Source: Brucella thiophenivorans
Lineage (GTDB): Bacteria > Pseudomonadota > Alphaproteobacteria > Rhizobiales > Rhizobiaceae
Reading direction: 5' to 3'
NCBI RefSeq assembly: GCF_002252445.1
Contig: NZ_NNRJ01000027.1
Coordinates: forward strand, 1-64,000
Length of the DNA: 64,000 nt
Below the pieces are notes generated by a model that was not told the origin of the DNA, did no database searches, and saw only the letters and a list, made by a program, of their open reading frames with translations. This document shows, one piece after another, positions 23,493 through 31,826 of the stretch. Both the position numbers and the translations under genes were made by a program. Within the stretch, counting starts at the first letter, position 1. Each line of letters begins with the position of its first letter.

Positions 23493-25781
23493 CTAGAGGG
23501 GCTTAACTAGCTTGAGTACAGGCTTTTTTCCGTGAGCCTTGCTTTCCTTTAACTCAGTGGCTCTTTGCTCCTGTTCCTTCACTAATTTTCGCGCTGCACT
23601 CTTCTCCTTCGCTTCATTTCTATTTTCTACATTTTCTTCGACACGCTCGTGCGTTGCGTCTCGCGCTATACGCTCGCCCTGCTGTTTTGTATTTTTGTTT
23701 AAAGCGTTGTTGATCTGTGCATCAGCCACAGGCACTTTGCTGTCCTGTTTTTCCTGCTTTTGCTCGATATCACGAGCTTTTTTAATGATTTCGATTTGAT
23801 ATTCAGGGTCACCAAAACCACTTTGGACAGCCTCATTGTGGCCTTCAAGATCAAATTCGTCAGATCCCAGTCCGAGCGGATGCATTTCGATTGTATTGCC
23901 GGCAACTGCTGCGTATTCTGTATCAATTTTCTGGATCACGGCGGGGTCACTCAGGTCAAGATTATCTAATGTTTCCAAACGTTCAGTATTTTGGGATTGC
24001 ATTGGATCTTGGTCAACAAGGCCACGAGTTTCCAGATACTCGCCATACGTCTGCCCCCACTGCTTTTCATCGCTTTCGTGATAATCGTGGAAATGGGGGT
24101 CTTTGTTATATTCAGCGCGCTCTAGTGCCTCTAGGTTTTCAACCTCGGACATATATTCGTCATGCGAACGCATTTCATCCGGCGTATATTCAAGTCGTGC
24201 ATACCGCTCATCTGTTAATCTGCTACGAATATCATTAATTGATAGCTCAAGCGGCTTATCTCCGTAGAGCTTTCCCGACACATCTGAACCAATCGAAGCT
24301 ATCTTTTCGTCTGAAAGCGGTTTCTTTTGAAACGTAAAAGTTGTCTCAAAGTCGCGCAGCAGATTGTCATCTGCTGAATAAATAGCATGTGATTTTTCTG
24401 CGAGCTTGAGCGTGTTAATGTCTCGGTTGGGCGTACCTTCTGACTCTTGAACTGGTCCATCGATCATAACCTCAACCGAAACTTTCTTTCTTTCAACATC
24501 AGCCTTTCTTATTAAGTGTTGATCCAGCTGCTGGATCTGTTCCTCCGGAGAGAAACGTTGACGTTCAACTGAAATAAGTGCTGCAACAGCGTGGGGCGTC
24601 ATCTCCTGCTGATGGAGCCATGCCTCAAAGCGCATTGGCTCTTTTGGTTTAATGTTGGTCATCGCGTATTTGAGCGTTTTAGCCACAATCAGCTTATTGT
24701 CTTCGCGCATTTCACGATACGCGCGTACAGCGGCAGCTTTACCGCTGAAAGCTTCTGTCCAGTCGCGCTTGGCTTGAGATTTAAAATCCAGCCATACTTC
24801 TCTAACGTTTGAAGCAGTTAAGGCTTTTCCCTGAGCTTTAAAAACAGCGTTAATTTCGCTTGAACGAAATTCTGAGGCAAATTTTGCGTATCGAGCCTTC
24901 ATTTCCAGCAAAGCTATTTGCTCAACAACAAATTTCCGCTCTGGCGTGTCAGGCTTCGTTTCTGCCAGTAATCCATCTAGCTTCTTTTTTTCAGATGCTA
25001 AGAAGATCATCGTCTTCCGGTCTTCATTGAGAGCATAAGCTTTGGAGCTTACTTGCTGCGCTTTGAAACCGTTCTCTAAGTCTTTCTTTTCTCGCGCTTC
25101 TTTATAGAGTCCAAATCGCGCACCGCGTTCGTACCGTTTCATCGCTCTTGAATTTAACGACTTGTCTAATTGTAGCTTGGAAGTCGCTAAATCTGAGGAC
25201 TGTGCTTGAGTCCAAATAGAGTAGACACCAAAATCAGAATTCGGGCCTTCTAGGTCCGCATCAATTTTTTCTAGTGTGTCATAGTAAGTAAATTGATCGA
25301 TTTCGTCTGGAACTTGCTCTGGGCGATCAATCATTTCTTGCGCACGAGCGAGCTGCACGTGCTCTTGATTGTTTTCTGCATATTGTGATGCAGCGTCTTT
25401 GTCGGCTTTATCGAGATTAGGAAAAAGCTCCTTTTGCTCCTGCCATTCTTCGTAATATCCGGGCGTTTGATACCAATCCTGTTTTGGTTCACCGAACTTT
25501 GAAATCAGAACATGTGCAGATAAATCAATGTCTTGACCTGCGAACCCAGCATGGTCATCCAGGTCAGTGAAGGACACAGCGCGGTGTTTCGTTGGCTTGC
25601 CTACTTCAACATTCTGGCGCTCACGAATAACCAATTTTACAAGCACACCTTGTTCAGCGAGCTTGCTTCTAAATGTGTCAAAGTCGCGCGCCTCATCAGC
25701 ACAGGAATTAATAATTTGCGATTTTGACTGCCTAAAACTAGCGTTTTCCTGTTGTGAGGCCACGTCACTACTCCTATGCAA
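23493..25781 (-). CDS. Relaxase-associated protein lacking the relaxase domain
   Basis: 762 residues, very charged and helical. Residues about 30-104 (FDTFRSKLAEQGVLVKL, AVSFTDLDDHAGFAG, VLISKFGEPKQDW) match residues about 290-360 of the MOBP relaxase at 35.4-37.6 kb (FKDKCFAAGVIVKF, GVSYADIFDGAGKSG, ALIEKFGQPQKDW). No HxH metal triad or catalytic Tyr motif is present. The long C-terminal part is low-complexity Lys/Glu-rich. It lies just downstream of repC on the same strand. It may be a transfer accessory protein that shares a DNA- or protein-binding module with the relaxase. This is inference. Confidence 0.7.
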   Translation of the reverse strand: MHRSSDVASQQENASFRQSKSQIINSCADEARDFDTFRSKLAEQGVLVKLVIRERQNVEVGKPTKHRAVSFTDLDDHAGFAGQDIDLSAHVLISKFGEPKQDWYQTPGYYEEWQEQKELFPNLDKADKDAASQYAENNQEHVQLARAQEMIDRPEQVPDEIDQFTYYDTLEKIDADLEGPNSDFGVYSIWTQAQSSDLATSKLQLDKSLNSRAMKRYERGARFGLYKEAREKKDLENGFKAQQVSSKAYALNEDRKTMIFLASEKKKLDGLLAETKPDTPERKFVVEQIALLEMKARYAKFASEFRSSEINAVFKAQGKALTASNVREVWLDFKSQAKRDWTEAFSGKAAAVRAYREMREDNKLIVAKTLKYAMTNIKPKEPMRFEAWLHQQEMTPHAVAALISVERQRFSPEEQIQQLDQHLIRKADVERKKVSVEVMIDGPVQESEGTPNRDINTLKLAEKSHAIYSADDNLLRDFETTFTFQKKPLSDEKIASIGSDVSGKLYGDKPLELSINDIRSRLTDERYARLEYTPDEMRSHDEYMSEVENLEALERAEYNKDPHFHDYHESDEKQWGQTYGEYLETRGLVDQDPMQSQNTERLETLDNLDLSDPAVIQKIDTEYAAVAGNTIEMHPLGLGSDEFDLEGHNEAVQSGFGDPEYQIEIIKKARDIEQKQEKQDSKVPVADAQINNALNKNTKQQGERIARDATHERVEENVENRNEAKEKSAARKLVKEQEQRATELKESKAHGKKPVLKLVKPL

Positions 25782-25840
25782 TATAAATATTGAGGATATA
25801 ATAACGTAGATTATGTGCTATAACAAGCGCATTGGACCGT

Positions 25841-26995
25841 TTATTTTATTCCTGACATTAGCATTTGTGCCACGGTGAAGCCCCCTGCCCCCGCCTTCTG
25901 TGTCAAGGACCGCAGATAGCCGCCCGGAGAAGCTATGTGGTCAATCTTATGCAAAATAGAGGCAATCGCCACTGATGCGCTTTCTAAGCCAAAGATCCGG
26001 ACGGCATTGATGTAGGCGTCATGAGATATACCCAGAAACGATGACACAACTCGGCTTGCATCAATGAGATCTCTCCAATTGCGAATTCCTGAAGACGAAT
26101 ATGCTTGGATATCTGGACATGCTCTGAGAACCATCTCAAGCGAAATGGTTTCAGCTTTCGAGACAGATGACTTTGGAGCCACAGCCTCTGATGCCGTCTC
26201 TGTCAAATCTGAAAATTCATCTTTTTCTTCTAAATGGGATTCTGAAAGTGACTCTATATGGTGCCGCTCAAACTGAGCGGCATTGCCGCTCAATTCCGTA
26301 GCATTATGATTGTTTTTCAACGTGATAGACAATTCCGACTGGATCACTTCCAAAGCAGTCTTAATTGTTGTCAGTTCTGTCTTTGTGGCACGACGCGGAA
26401 TGATATCAACGACGCCACGGAACTCACTGAATAAGTCACTTTCATTCTTTTCGGTCAGTTGTTCAAATGCTGCTGCCAGATTTCTGCGAACGACGGAAAC
26501 CTCATCACGCATGCGTTTGATTGCGCGCTGTTCTTCAAGAACGCGTTCAGCCGCCTGGATGATATCTGATGCTCTTACAAAGAACGGTGAGAGGTCAAAG
26601 CCATAAGCCAGTTCAACCTCCCCTGCCCCATTCTTATGTGCATATCGCTTGCAGTTAGGGCTATCTTGGCGAGTGATCAGACCTGCCTGAATAAGAGACG
26701 CAAGATGTCTTCTGAGTGTGGATTCAGCCATCATATGAGCACGAATGGAGATCTGCTTGTTGGATGGAAAGACAACAAGCTTCGACTTTGATGTGATGAC
26801 GTCATCGCTCAGGAATGACAGTAAAGAATTCAGAACAGTCAGGCAGCGATCATTCAGGCCATAGTCAGCCTTAGCGATACAGAGGTGTCTGTATAGTTCC
26901 CATTTTTTGATACCCTCGCCTGACTTTTGTGAAGTCGGGACGCGATTGGTCATTCGACTGCGAATAGCAGTCGTTACAGTCTCCAGAATTTGCAT
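25841..26995 (-). CDS. repC: RepC replication initiator
   Basis: 384 residues with the RepC signature: N-terminal winged-helix region (KKWELYRHLCIAKADYGLNDRCLTVLNSLLSFL, FPSNKQISIRAHMMAESTLRRHLASLIQAGLITRQDSPN) and C-terminal GGYLRSLTQKAGAGGFTVAQML. Last gene of repABC. In this plasmid family the origin lies within repC, which I cannot delimit here. Its synthesis is expected to be limited by the antisense ctRNA encoded in the repB-repC gap. Confidence 0.95.
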   Translation of the reverse strand: MQILETVTTAIRSRMTNRVPTSQKSGEGIKKWELYRHLCIAKADYGLNDRCLTVLNSLLSFLSDDVITSKSKLVVFPSNKQISIRAHMMAESTLRRHLASLIQAGLITRQDSPNCKRYAHKNGAGEVELAYGFDLSPFFVRASDIIQAAERVLEEQRAIKRMRDEVSVVRRNLAAAFEQLTEKNESDLFSEFRGVVDIIPRRATKTELTTIKTALEVIQSELSITLKNNHNATELSGNAAQFERHHIESLSESHLEEKDEFSDLTETASEAVAPKSSVSKAETISLEMVLRACPDIQAYSSSGIRNWRDLIDASRVVSSFLGISHDAYINAVRIFGLESASVAIASILHKIDHIASPGGYLRSLTQKAGAGGFTVAQMLMSGIK

Positions 26996-27054
26996 TTCCC
27001 TCTACCTTTCTTAAGGCAAAAGAAATCCGCTCATCAAAACGATGCCAATGACTC

Positions 27055-27083
27055 TTGACAGTGATTCATGGAAATGCGATTCT
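27055..27083 (+). promoter_or_regulatory. Promoter of the repABC antisense RNA
   Basis: TTGACA, 17-bp spacer, GATTCT on the strand opposite to repABC, inside the repB-repC intergenic region. This is where repABC plasmids carry the ctRNA promoter. Confidence 0.7.
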
Positions 27084-27089
27084 CTGAGT

Positions 27090-27139
27090 GCTTAAATCTG
27101 AGGAAGGCTTCCACGACGGCAACGTCTGGGGGCTTTTTT
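27090..27139 (+). ncRNA. ctRNA: Antisense ctRNA controlling repC
   Basis: About 50 nt, starting 7 nt after the -10 and ending at a strong terminator hairpin (AGGCTTCCA-c-GACG, loop GCAA, CGTCTGGGGGCT) with six T. Position, orientation and size agree with known repABC ctRNAs. These pair with the repC leader, stop RepC synthesis and determine incompatibility. Confidence 0.75.
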
Positions 27140-27148
27140 CTTTTGTGG

Positions 27149-28204
27149 TTATTCTCCGGATTTCGTATCTTTAAATTCGGCGTGCAATTGATCAAGCTTT
27201 TCAGAGAGCCAATCGCCAAATTCGCCGGCGTCCTCACTTTTGAATTTTAAATCGACTTGTGTATCTTTCCGCTTCATTTCGTAAGCGACAGATTTATCAG
27301 GCGAAGTCCATTTCCGAGGTTCAGCTACGATAGCAGTTTCCGATGCCTTTTTTGACTTTGTGTTGAGGAACGCAAAGAGGTTTTCCAAGCGCTCGTCGCT
27401 GCTCGTCAATTCTTGAAACTCGTCAGTCGTTGAGTGGAGCTGAACATCCATACAAAAGGTCTTGTCCCTCAAAGCTTTCGCAAGCTTATACCACTTGTCG
27501 CGGCCTGAGTTTTTGGCGGGACCAATATCTATTATGAGATCGTAAGGGATATCATTTACGACCGACAGCATTTTTGAAACAACTGTTTTATCGACCGATA
27601 ATGCGGAGATAATCAAATCTCTGCCATATCCACGCTCATCAAGCTCTTTCGTAAATAGAGCTTTTTCAATGAATGAGAGGTTCGCGCGCGCGCTGTTTTC
27701 TTGTCCTTGTGCAAGAATGTGTTCTTGATCCGAAAGCTCTTTAACTACTGCTTTGACTGGTCTTCCAAGTTCCACAGCCGCTCGTAGACGACGGTGACCA
27801 TATACCACCTGATAACGGCCTGTTTTTTCAGGGTGAGGGCGAACCAGGATCGGGGTGTTTTGTCCATGGTCACGAATAGCCGCTATGAGCTCCGCAAAAG
27901 CTTCCTTATCGTGACCAATGCGGTCTGAGATGAAGGAGGATTCTATAAGCGCAGGGTCTAATTCAACAATGACCGAACCTTCGCGCAAACGAGCTTCGAT
28001 ATCTTTTGCAGCCATGGCCTGCTGATTGAGCTGGTCAATAGATTTTGTGATCGCCCCGAACGCGCCTTTATTCTTTGACCCGAAAGGCGAGTTGACCGCA
28101 GTCAACTTTTCATCAGATTCATTATTCGTCGTAACATCAGGATCAGAGTTGACCGTAGTCAACTTTTTCCCTGTCAAATTACTTAGTAAATTTTTCCTAG
28201 ACAT
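27149..28204 (-). CDS. repB: RepB (ParB-like) partition protein
   Basis: 351 residues from ATG 28204 (MSRKNLLSNL), overlapping the repA stop (TGATG). The ParB/Spo0J domain is clear: FAELIAAIRDHGQNTPILVRPHPEKTGRYQVVYGHRRLRAAVELGRPVKAVVKELSDQEHILAQGQENSARANLSF. A HTH follows (ISALSVDKTVVSKMLSVVNDIP). The N-terminus contains the repeated peptide KLT(T/A)VNS, encoded by two parS palindromes. It binds parS and loads onto DNA together with RepA. Confidence 0.95.
   Translation of the reverse strand: MSRKNLLSNLTGKKLTTVNSDPDVTTNNESDEKLTAVNSPFGSKNKGAFGAITKSIDQLNQQAMAAKDIEARLREGSVIVELDPALIESSFISDRIGHDKEAFAELIAAIRDHGQNTPILVRPHPEKTGRYQVVYGHRRLRAAVELGRPVKAVVKELSDQEHILAQGQENSARANLSFIEKALFTKELDERGYGRDLIISALSVDKTVVSKMLSVVNDIPYDLIIDIGPAKNSGRDKWYKLAKALRDKTFCMDVQLHSTTDEFQELTSSDERLENLFAFLNTKSKKASETAIVAEPRKWTSPDKSVAYEMKRKDTQVDLKFKSEDAGEFGDWLSEKLDQLHAEFKDTKSGE
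28091..28106. promoter_or_regulatory. parS: parS site 1
   Basis: GTTGACCGCAGTCAAC fits the repABC centromere consensus GTTNNCNGCNGNNAAC at every fixed position. It lies inside the repB 5-prime coding region. Confidence 0.85.
28148..28163. promoter_or_regulatory. parS: parS site 2
   Basis: GTTGACCGTAGTCAAC differs from the consensus at one fixed position (GC to GT). It is 57 bp from site 1, in the same frame of repB. Confidence 0.75.
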
Positions 28205-29406
28205 CACCGACCCCACGCTTTGTGTGTTAGCTGGATGATTTCGTTGTTAACGCGATGTAGTGCTTCCATTGCGCGGTCATAGGTGCTGCGCGTAAATTGG
28301 CTACGCTCAACTTCATACAATGTCTGCTTGGTTATTCCTGCATCTGAGATCGCCGTACTCTTGAGCATTTCATTGATTAGTACATGCTGCTTAAAGATGG
28401 ACCGCATGAACGCGACCATCTGACTTTGAGGGCCATCCGTCGGCTCGTATCGAGTTACGAGATATCGCAGCCAATCAAGCTTGATTGTTGCACCAGCATT
28501 TTTTAGCGTTCTCATCAGGTCGCCGAGCATGATCAAAAACTGACACATAGACATAACGTCAAGCATCTGGGGGTGCACAGTGATGAGCATCGCGGTTGAT
28601 GCAGACAGAGAGGTGAGGGTGAGATAGCCCAGCTGAGGAGGGCAATCGATGACGACAACGTCGTAGTCGTTTGAAACATCGGCAAGTGCTTCGTCCAGCC
28701 TACCAAAAAACATTGAACCCATCGCACCGTCTTTTTTAGCAAGCGCAAGAGGCGTATCATACTCATATTCTTGCAATTCAAGATTTGCAGGTACGATATC
28801 TAATCCCGGAAAATTCGTCTTCTTTATCAATGAAGAAAGAGACTTGCGTTCATCGTCGTAGCGAAGTGCTTCGTAAAGAGATTCGTTTTGATCGATTTCA
28901 GGTTGATAGCCATGAAGAGCGGACAACGATGCTTGTGGATCAAGATCGATGGTCAGCACACGATGTCCGGTCAATGCTAGATGCTGCGCAAGGTGTGCGG
29001 TTGTTGTGGTCTTCGCACTTCCGCCCTTGAAGTTGACGACAGAAATAACTTGCAGGTGATCGCCGCCGCGACGGTGAGGGACATATTTCCCAGGAGTTCG
29101 GCTGTTCTTGTCAAGAAAATCACGAAGCTCCAGCATCTGCTGTGCGGTGTAAGAACGGCGTCCGGATGCTGTGACCAGAGGCTCCGGACCTTTTCCTTCA
29201 AGCGAAAGATTTTTAAGGTATCCGCTTGTTACACCGATATAATCCGCAACTTCAGAGAGTTGAAAAGGTCGAAGTCGTTTCTGCGCATCAGGAGGGAACA
29301 TTTCTAAACGGTGTTCATGCAGCATTTCAGACAATTCTTGAGCCTGCTGTGTTATTAGCAGGTCAACGTCGGAAATAGTGTCACTCGTAGCTGTAGAAAC
29401 ATTCAT
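28204..29406 (-). CDS. repA: RepA (ParA-like) partition ATPase
   Basis: 400 residues from ATG 29406 (MNVSTATSD). An N-terminal HTH region (LRPFQLSEVADYIGVTSGYLKNL) is followed by a ParA-type ATPase with deviant Walker A FKGGSAKTTTTAHLAQ, the A-prime motif LTIDLDPQASLS and the Walker B region DVVVIDCPPQLG. It segregates the plasmid with RepB and represses the operon. An inverted repeat spans its start region. The stop overlaps the repB start. Confidence 0.95.
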   Translation of the reverse strand: MNVSTATSDTISDVDLLITQQAQELSEMLHEHRLEMFPPDAQKRLRPFQLSEVADYIGVTSGYLKNLSLEGKGPEPLVTASGRRSYTAQQMLELRDFLDKNSRTPGKYVPHRRGGDHLQVISVVNFKGGSAKTTTTAHLAQHLALTGHRVLTIDLDPQASLSALHGYQPEIDQNESLYEALRYDDERKSLSSLIKKTNFPGLDIVPANLELQEYEYDTPLALAKKDGAMGSMFFGRLDEALADVSNDYDVVVIDCPPQLGYLTLTSLSASTAMLITVHPQMLDVMSMCQFLIMLGDLMRTLKNAGATIKLDWLRYLVTRYEPTDGPQSQMVAFMRSIFKQHVLINEMLKSTAISDAGITKQTLYEVERSQFTRSTYDRAMEALHRVNNEIIQLTHKAWGR

Positions 29407-29419
29407 TTGAAAAATCCGC

Positions 29420-29460
29420 ACATGCGCTTTTTATTCATTCTGGTTTGTTAAACCGCATGT
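29420..29460. promoter_or_regulatory. Inverted repeats upstream of repA, possible operator
   Basis: ACATGCG (29420-29426) and CGCATGT (29454-29460) are perfect complements, and GGTTT-GTT-AAACC (29442-29454) lies between them, directly upstream of repA. This is a plausible site for RepA autorepression. No binding motif is known to me for this exact sequence. Confidence 0.5.
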
Positions 29461-29533
29461 AGCGCCGATTCTCTTGTGCTTGCAAGGAATTTAAAGTTAA
29501 TGGAAGGTTAACGGCAAGGGCGGGGCACTATCA

Positions 29534-30100
29534 ATGCATACTGATATTAGTGAATTCGATACAAATATTCATAGCATACACTCAGTTTTAAGAGAACGCA
29601 TAGTCGAGCATGTCTTTGTTGGTGACGTACTTCGCAGACTCTGGCAACGCGGAATCACCGACGTAGAAGTTATGCGTTCAGAGTTTGACGCCGGTGGTTA
29701 CGATTTGGTGATGGCACGCGGTAAAGTTGTTAGGCACATCCAGCTCAAAACAATGATTAAAGATGGCAAGGCCGCGAGAACAACGATCGGAGTTAAGCTG
29801 GCTGAGAAGCCAAGCGGTTGCGTTATATGGATAATTGTTGATGCGGGTCTGGTTTTGAATTCTTATCTTTGGTTCGGTGGTGAACCAGGTGAGCCGCTGC
29901 CAGATATTTCTAACCTAAAAGTGGCTAAGCATAGTAAGGGCGACGCAACGGGATCGAAAAATGATCGTCCTAACCACCGAACGTTGCCGCGCGGCAGGTT
30001 TAAGAAGCTGATAGATGATGATCCGAAAGTAAACCTTGATGGCCTGCTAGAGCTGCTTTTTGGACCACTCGAAGCAGGGCAGGTGTTTTCTAATGGATAA
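29534..30100 (+). CDS. Restriction-endonuclease-fold protein, small
   Basis: 188 residues. Residues about 50-75 read SEFDAGGYDLVMARGKVVRHIQLKT, which fits a PD-(D/E)XK-like nuclease core (Asp in GGYDLV, then Q-L-K). The C-terminal half is basic and polar. It overlaps the next gene by 8 bp, so they form a pair transcribed divergently from repA. Catalytic activity is uncertain because the E/DxK element is QxK. Possibly a defence or maintenance module. Confidence 0.55.
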   Translation: MHTDISEFDTNIHSIHSVLRERIVEHVFVGDVLRRLWQRGITDVEVMRSEFDAGGYDLVMARGKVVRHIQLKTMIKDGKAARTTIGVKLAEKPSGCVIWIIVDAGLVLNSYLWFGGEPGEPLPDISNLKVAKHSKGDATGSKNDRPNHRTLPRGRFKKLIDDDPKVNLDGLLELLFGPLEAGQVFSNG

Positions 30101-30692
30101 AAACGATATTGTGAGATCATCGCTAACGGAAGCTATTCAGAAGCTTGGATTGATAAAGCCTGATGCTTTGGAGCGCATAGTGCATCTACTAAGCGCAGAC
30201 ATGTCGGTCCATCCTCGGCAGACTTGTGCTGAATATCGCAAAACCGGAGTGCAGTTAACAAAAGAAGAAAAGAAATCGCTTGGAATTAACGGCAATGCGT
30301 TTTTTAGCCGCGAGGCATTTGATGACTTGACCGAATTAGGCAGAAAGAACCCGATTTCTGCTCATCAGCAAACAGTTTTGAGGGCTAATTTTACGATTGG
30401 GCGGTTCCAGTCAATTGAACAAATGAGGTCTTATCTCGAACAGGATTATGGGTTTCGAGGAGTCGTGAAACTGATAGGCTCGACACCTACTTGCCCGTTT
30501 TGTTCAGACGCTGATGGTAAGCTTATGAATATGGAAGAAGCTCCCGTATTTCCACCTCCCGAATGCGTATGTACAGCGCCATACTATTTATTCGTGCCTG
30601 AGATCGATTTTCTAAGTCAGTGGAATGAGCCTGAAAAAGTAGTGCCTCAATCGCTGCTTGGGCGGATTAGGTGCTGGTTTGTCAAAAAGTAA
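30093..30692 (+). CDS. Partner protein with Cys motifs
   Basis: 199 residues from ATG 30093 (MDKNDIVRSSLTEAIQKL), overlapping the nuclease-like gene. Mostly helical. The C-terminal third has TCPFCSDADGK and PPPECVCTAPYYLF, four cysteines that could bind zinc. The residue order resembles phage-head or ADP-ribosyltransferase-linked Cys motifs, but I cannot assign a family. The overlap suggests it works with the upstream protein. Confidence 0.55.
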   Translation: MDKNDIVRSSLTEAIQKLGLIKPDALERIVHLLSADMSVHPRQTCAEYRKTGVQLTKEEKKSLGINGNAFFSREAFDDLTELGRKNPISAHQQTVLRANFTIGRFQSIEQMRSYLEQDYGFRGVVKLIGSTPTCPFCSDADGKLMNMEEAPVFPPPECVCTAPYYLFVPEIDFLSQWNEPEKVVPQSLLGRIRCWFVKK

Positions 30693-30717
30693 TGATAGGG
30701 GATATTGAAGTAGTTAA

Positions 30718-30747
30718 GAAAAAAGCATCACTCTTATGAGTGATGCT
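30718..30747 (-). terminator. Terminator between convergent genes
   Basis: AGCATCACTC-TTAT-GAGTGATGCT is a perfect 10-bp stem with a T run on the minus strand. It ends the ArdC-like transcript and is shared with the plus-strand pair. Confidence 0.9.
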
Positions 30748-30752
30748 AACAA

Positions 30753-31640
30753 TTAACTAAGAAGGTAGGATTTGATCCTATCAGCTTCTGACGCGGCTTT
30801 AAAGATCTCGCGCGGATCTTCGCGTAGCGCTTTGATCCAAGATTGAACATAACCAGCATGATTTCTCGGCAGGAAGTCTGTGCCGAGCTTTTCAGCCAGC
30901 ATCATCGCGGCGATTTCTGCGCGCAATTCTTCTTTTGCATATGTCTCACTGCCAAACTTGCCAGTCAGATCCCGATCCAAGCGGCTCTTGTGGCCTGTGC
31001 TGTGTGCCAGCTCATGAAAAGTGGTGGCATAGAATTCGCCATTGCCTTTGAACTGGCTGCGCAAGGGTAGGGTGATACTGTCCAAGACAGGATTATAAAA
31101 AGCTTTATTGCCTACAACGTGCCGAATTTCGACGCCTGATGCTGCAATCATTGCGTCTGCCGCGACGTTGACGACCGGCTTAATGCCAGTGTCCGGAACA
31201 GGTAGATCTGGTATGCCTTCAATCTGCTGCGCATTGAATACAACGGCGCGGAATCCGCGTGGCTGAGACAGCTTGACCGTGATTTTGATCGGCTTGCCGT
31301 CTTCACCAAGCACAGGCTTGCCGTGCTCGTCTTTCTTGATGCGCTCTTCAGTGAACTTCCAATATTCTACGAGTGCGCCGTTTGATCCTTTCTTAACTTT
31401 ATATCCAGCTGCAACCGCTTGGTTGAAAGTAATCCAGCGTGGATCTGAGTATCCATGCATCGCTAGCCACAGTGAGTTCATTCCGCGATATTCTTTATCT
31501 GTCGCTGCATTATAGGGCAGGCGCAACTCGCCTGCTTTCCAGGGCTTCATCCAAATCGCTTCACCTGTCTCGATGAGCTCAATGATGCGTTCTGCAACAG
31601 TGGATGCATAATCTTTTTTTGGCGTAGTATGGATTGTCAT
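30753..31640 (-). CDS. ardC-like: ArdC-like antirestriction protein
   Basis: 295 residues from ATG 31640 (MTIHTTPKKDYAS). The N-terminal ssDNA-binding domain (PWKAGELRLPYNAATDKEYRGMNSLWLAMHGYSDPRWITFNQA, GYKVKKGSNG) is followed by an MPTase-type metalloprotease-like domain with HELAHSTGH at 209-217. It ends with the usual YVQSWIKALREDPREIFKAASEAD. ArdC proteins enter with conjugating DNA and protect it from restriction. The upstream leader AATTTCCCCAAAATGAGGAAGAG resembles those of other genes here. Confidence 0.9.
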   Translation of the reverse strand: MTIHTTPKKDYASTVAERIIELIETGEAIWMKPWKAGELRLPYNAATDKEYRGMNSLWLAMHGYSDPRWITFNQAVAAGYKVKKGSNGALVEYWKFTEERIKKDEHGKPVLGEDGKPIKITVKLSQPRGFRAVVFNAQQIEGIPDLPVPDTGIKPVVNVAADAMIAASGVEIRHVVGNKAFYNPVLDSITLPLRSQFKGNGEFYATTFHELAHSTGHKSRLDRDLTGKFGSETYAKEELRAEIAAMMLAEKLGTDFLPRNHAGYVQSWIKALREDPREIFKAASEADRIKSYLLS

Positions 31641-31727
31641 TTTGCTCTTCCTCATTTTGGGGAAATTAGAAAATCCCCTTCTTGAAGAGCCTTGCGATGA
31701 ACCATTTTAGACCGCAGACAAAAAAAT

Positions 31728-31745
31728 AGCGGCTTTAAAGCCGCT
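31728..31745 (-). terminator. Terminator of the exported-protein gene
   Basis: AGCGGCTTTAAAGCCGCT is perfectly self-complementary with a T run on the minus strand, downstream of the gene ending at 31827. Confidence 0.85.
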
Positions 31746-31826
31746 GAAAACAGTTATCTATGTGATTGATTTTTAATTAAATCACTATAGAGTTTTTTAT
31801 ATTATTACGAACTAAATTGAATTAAA

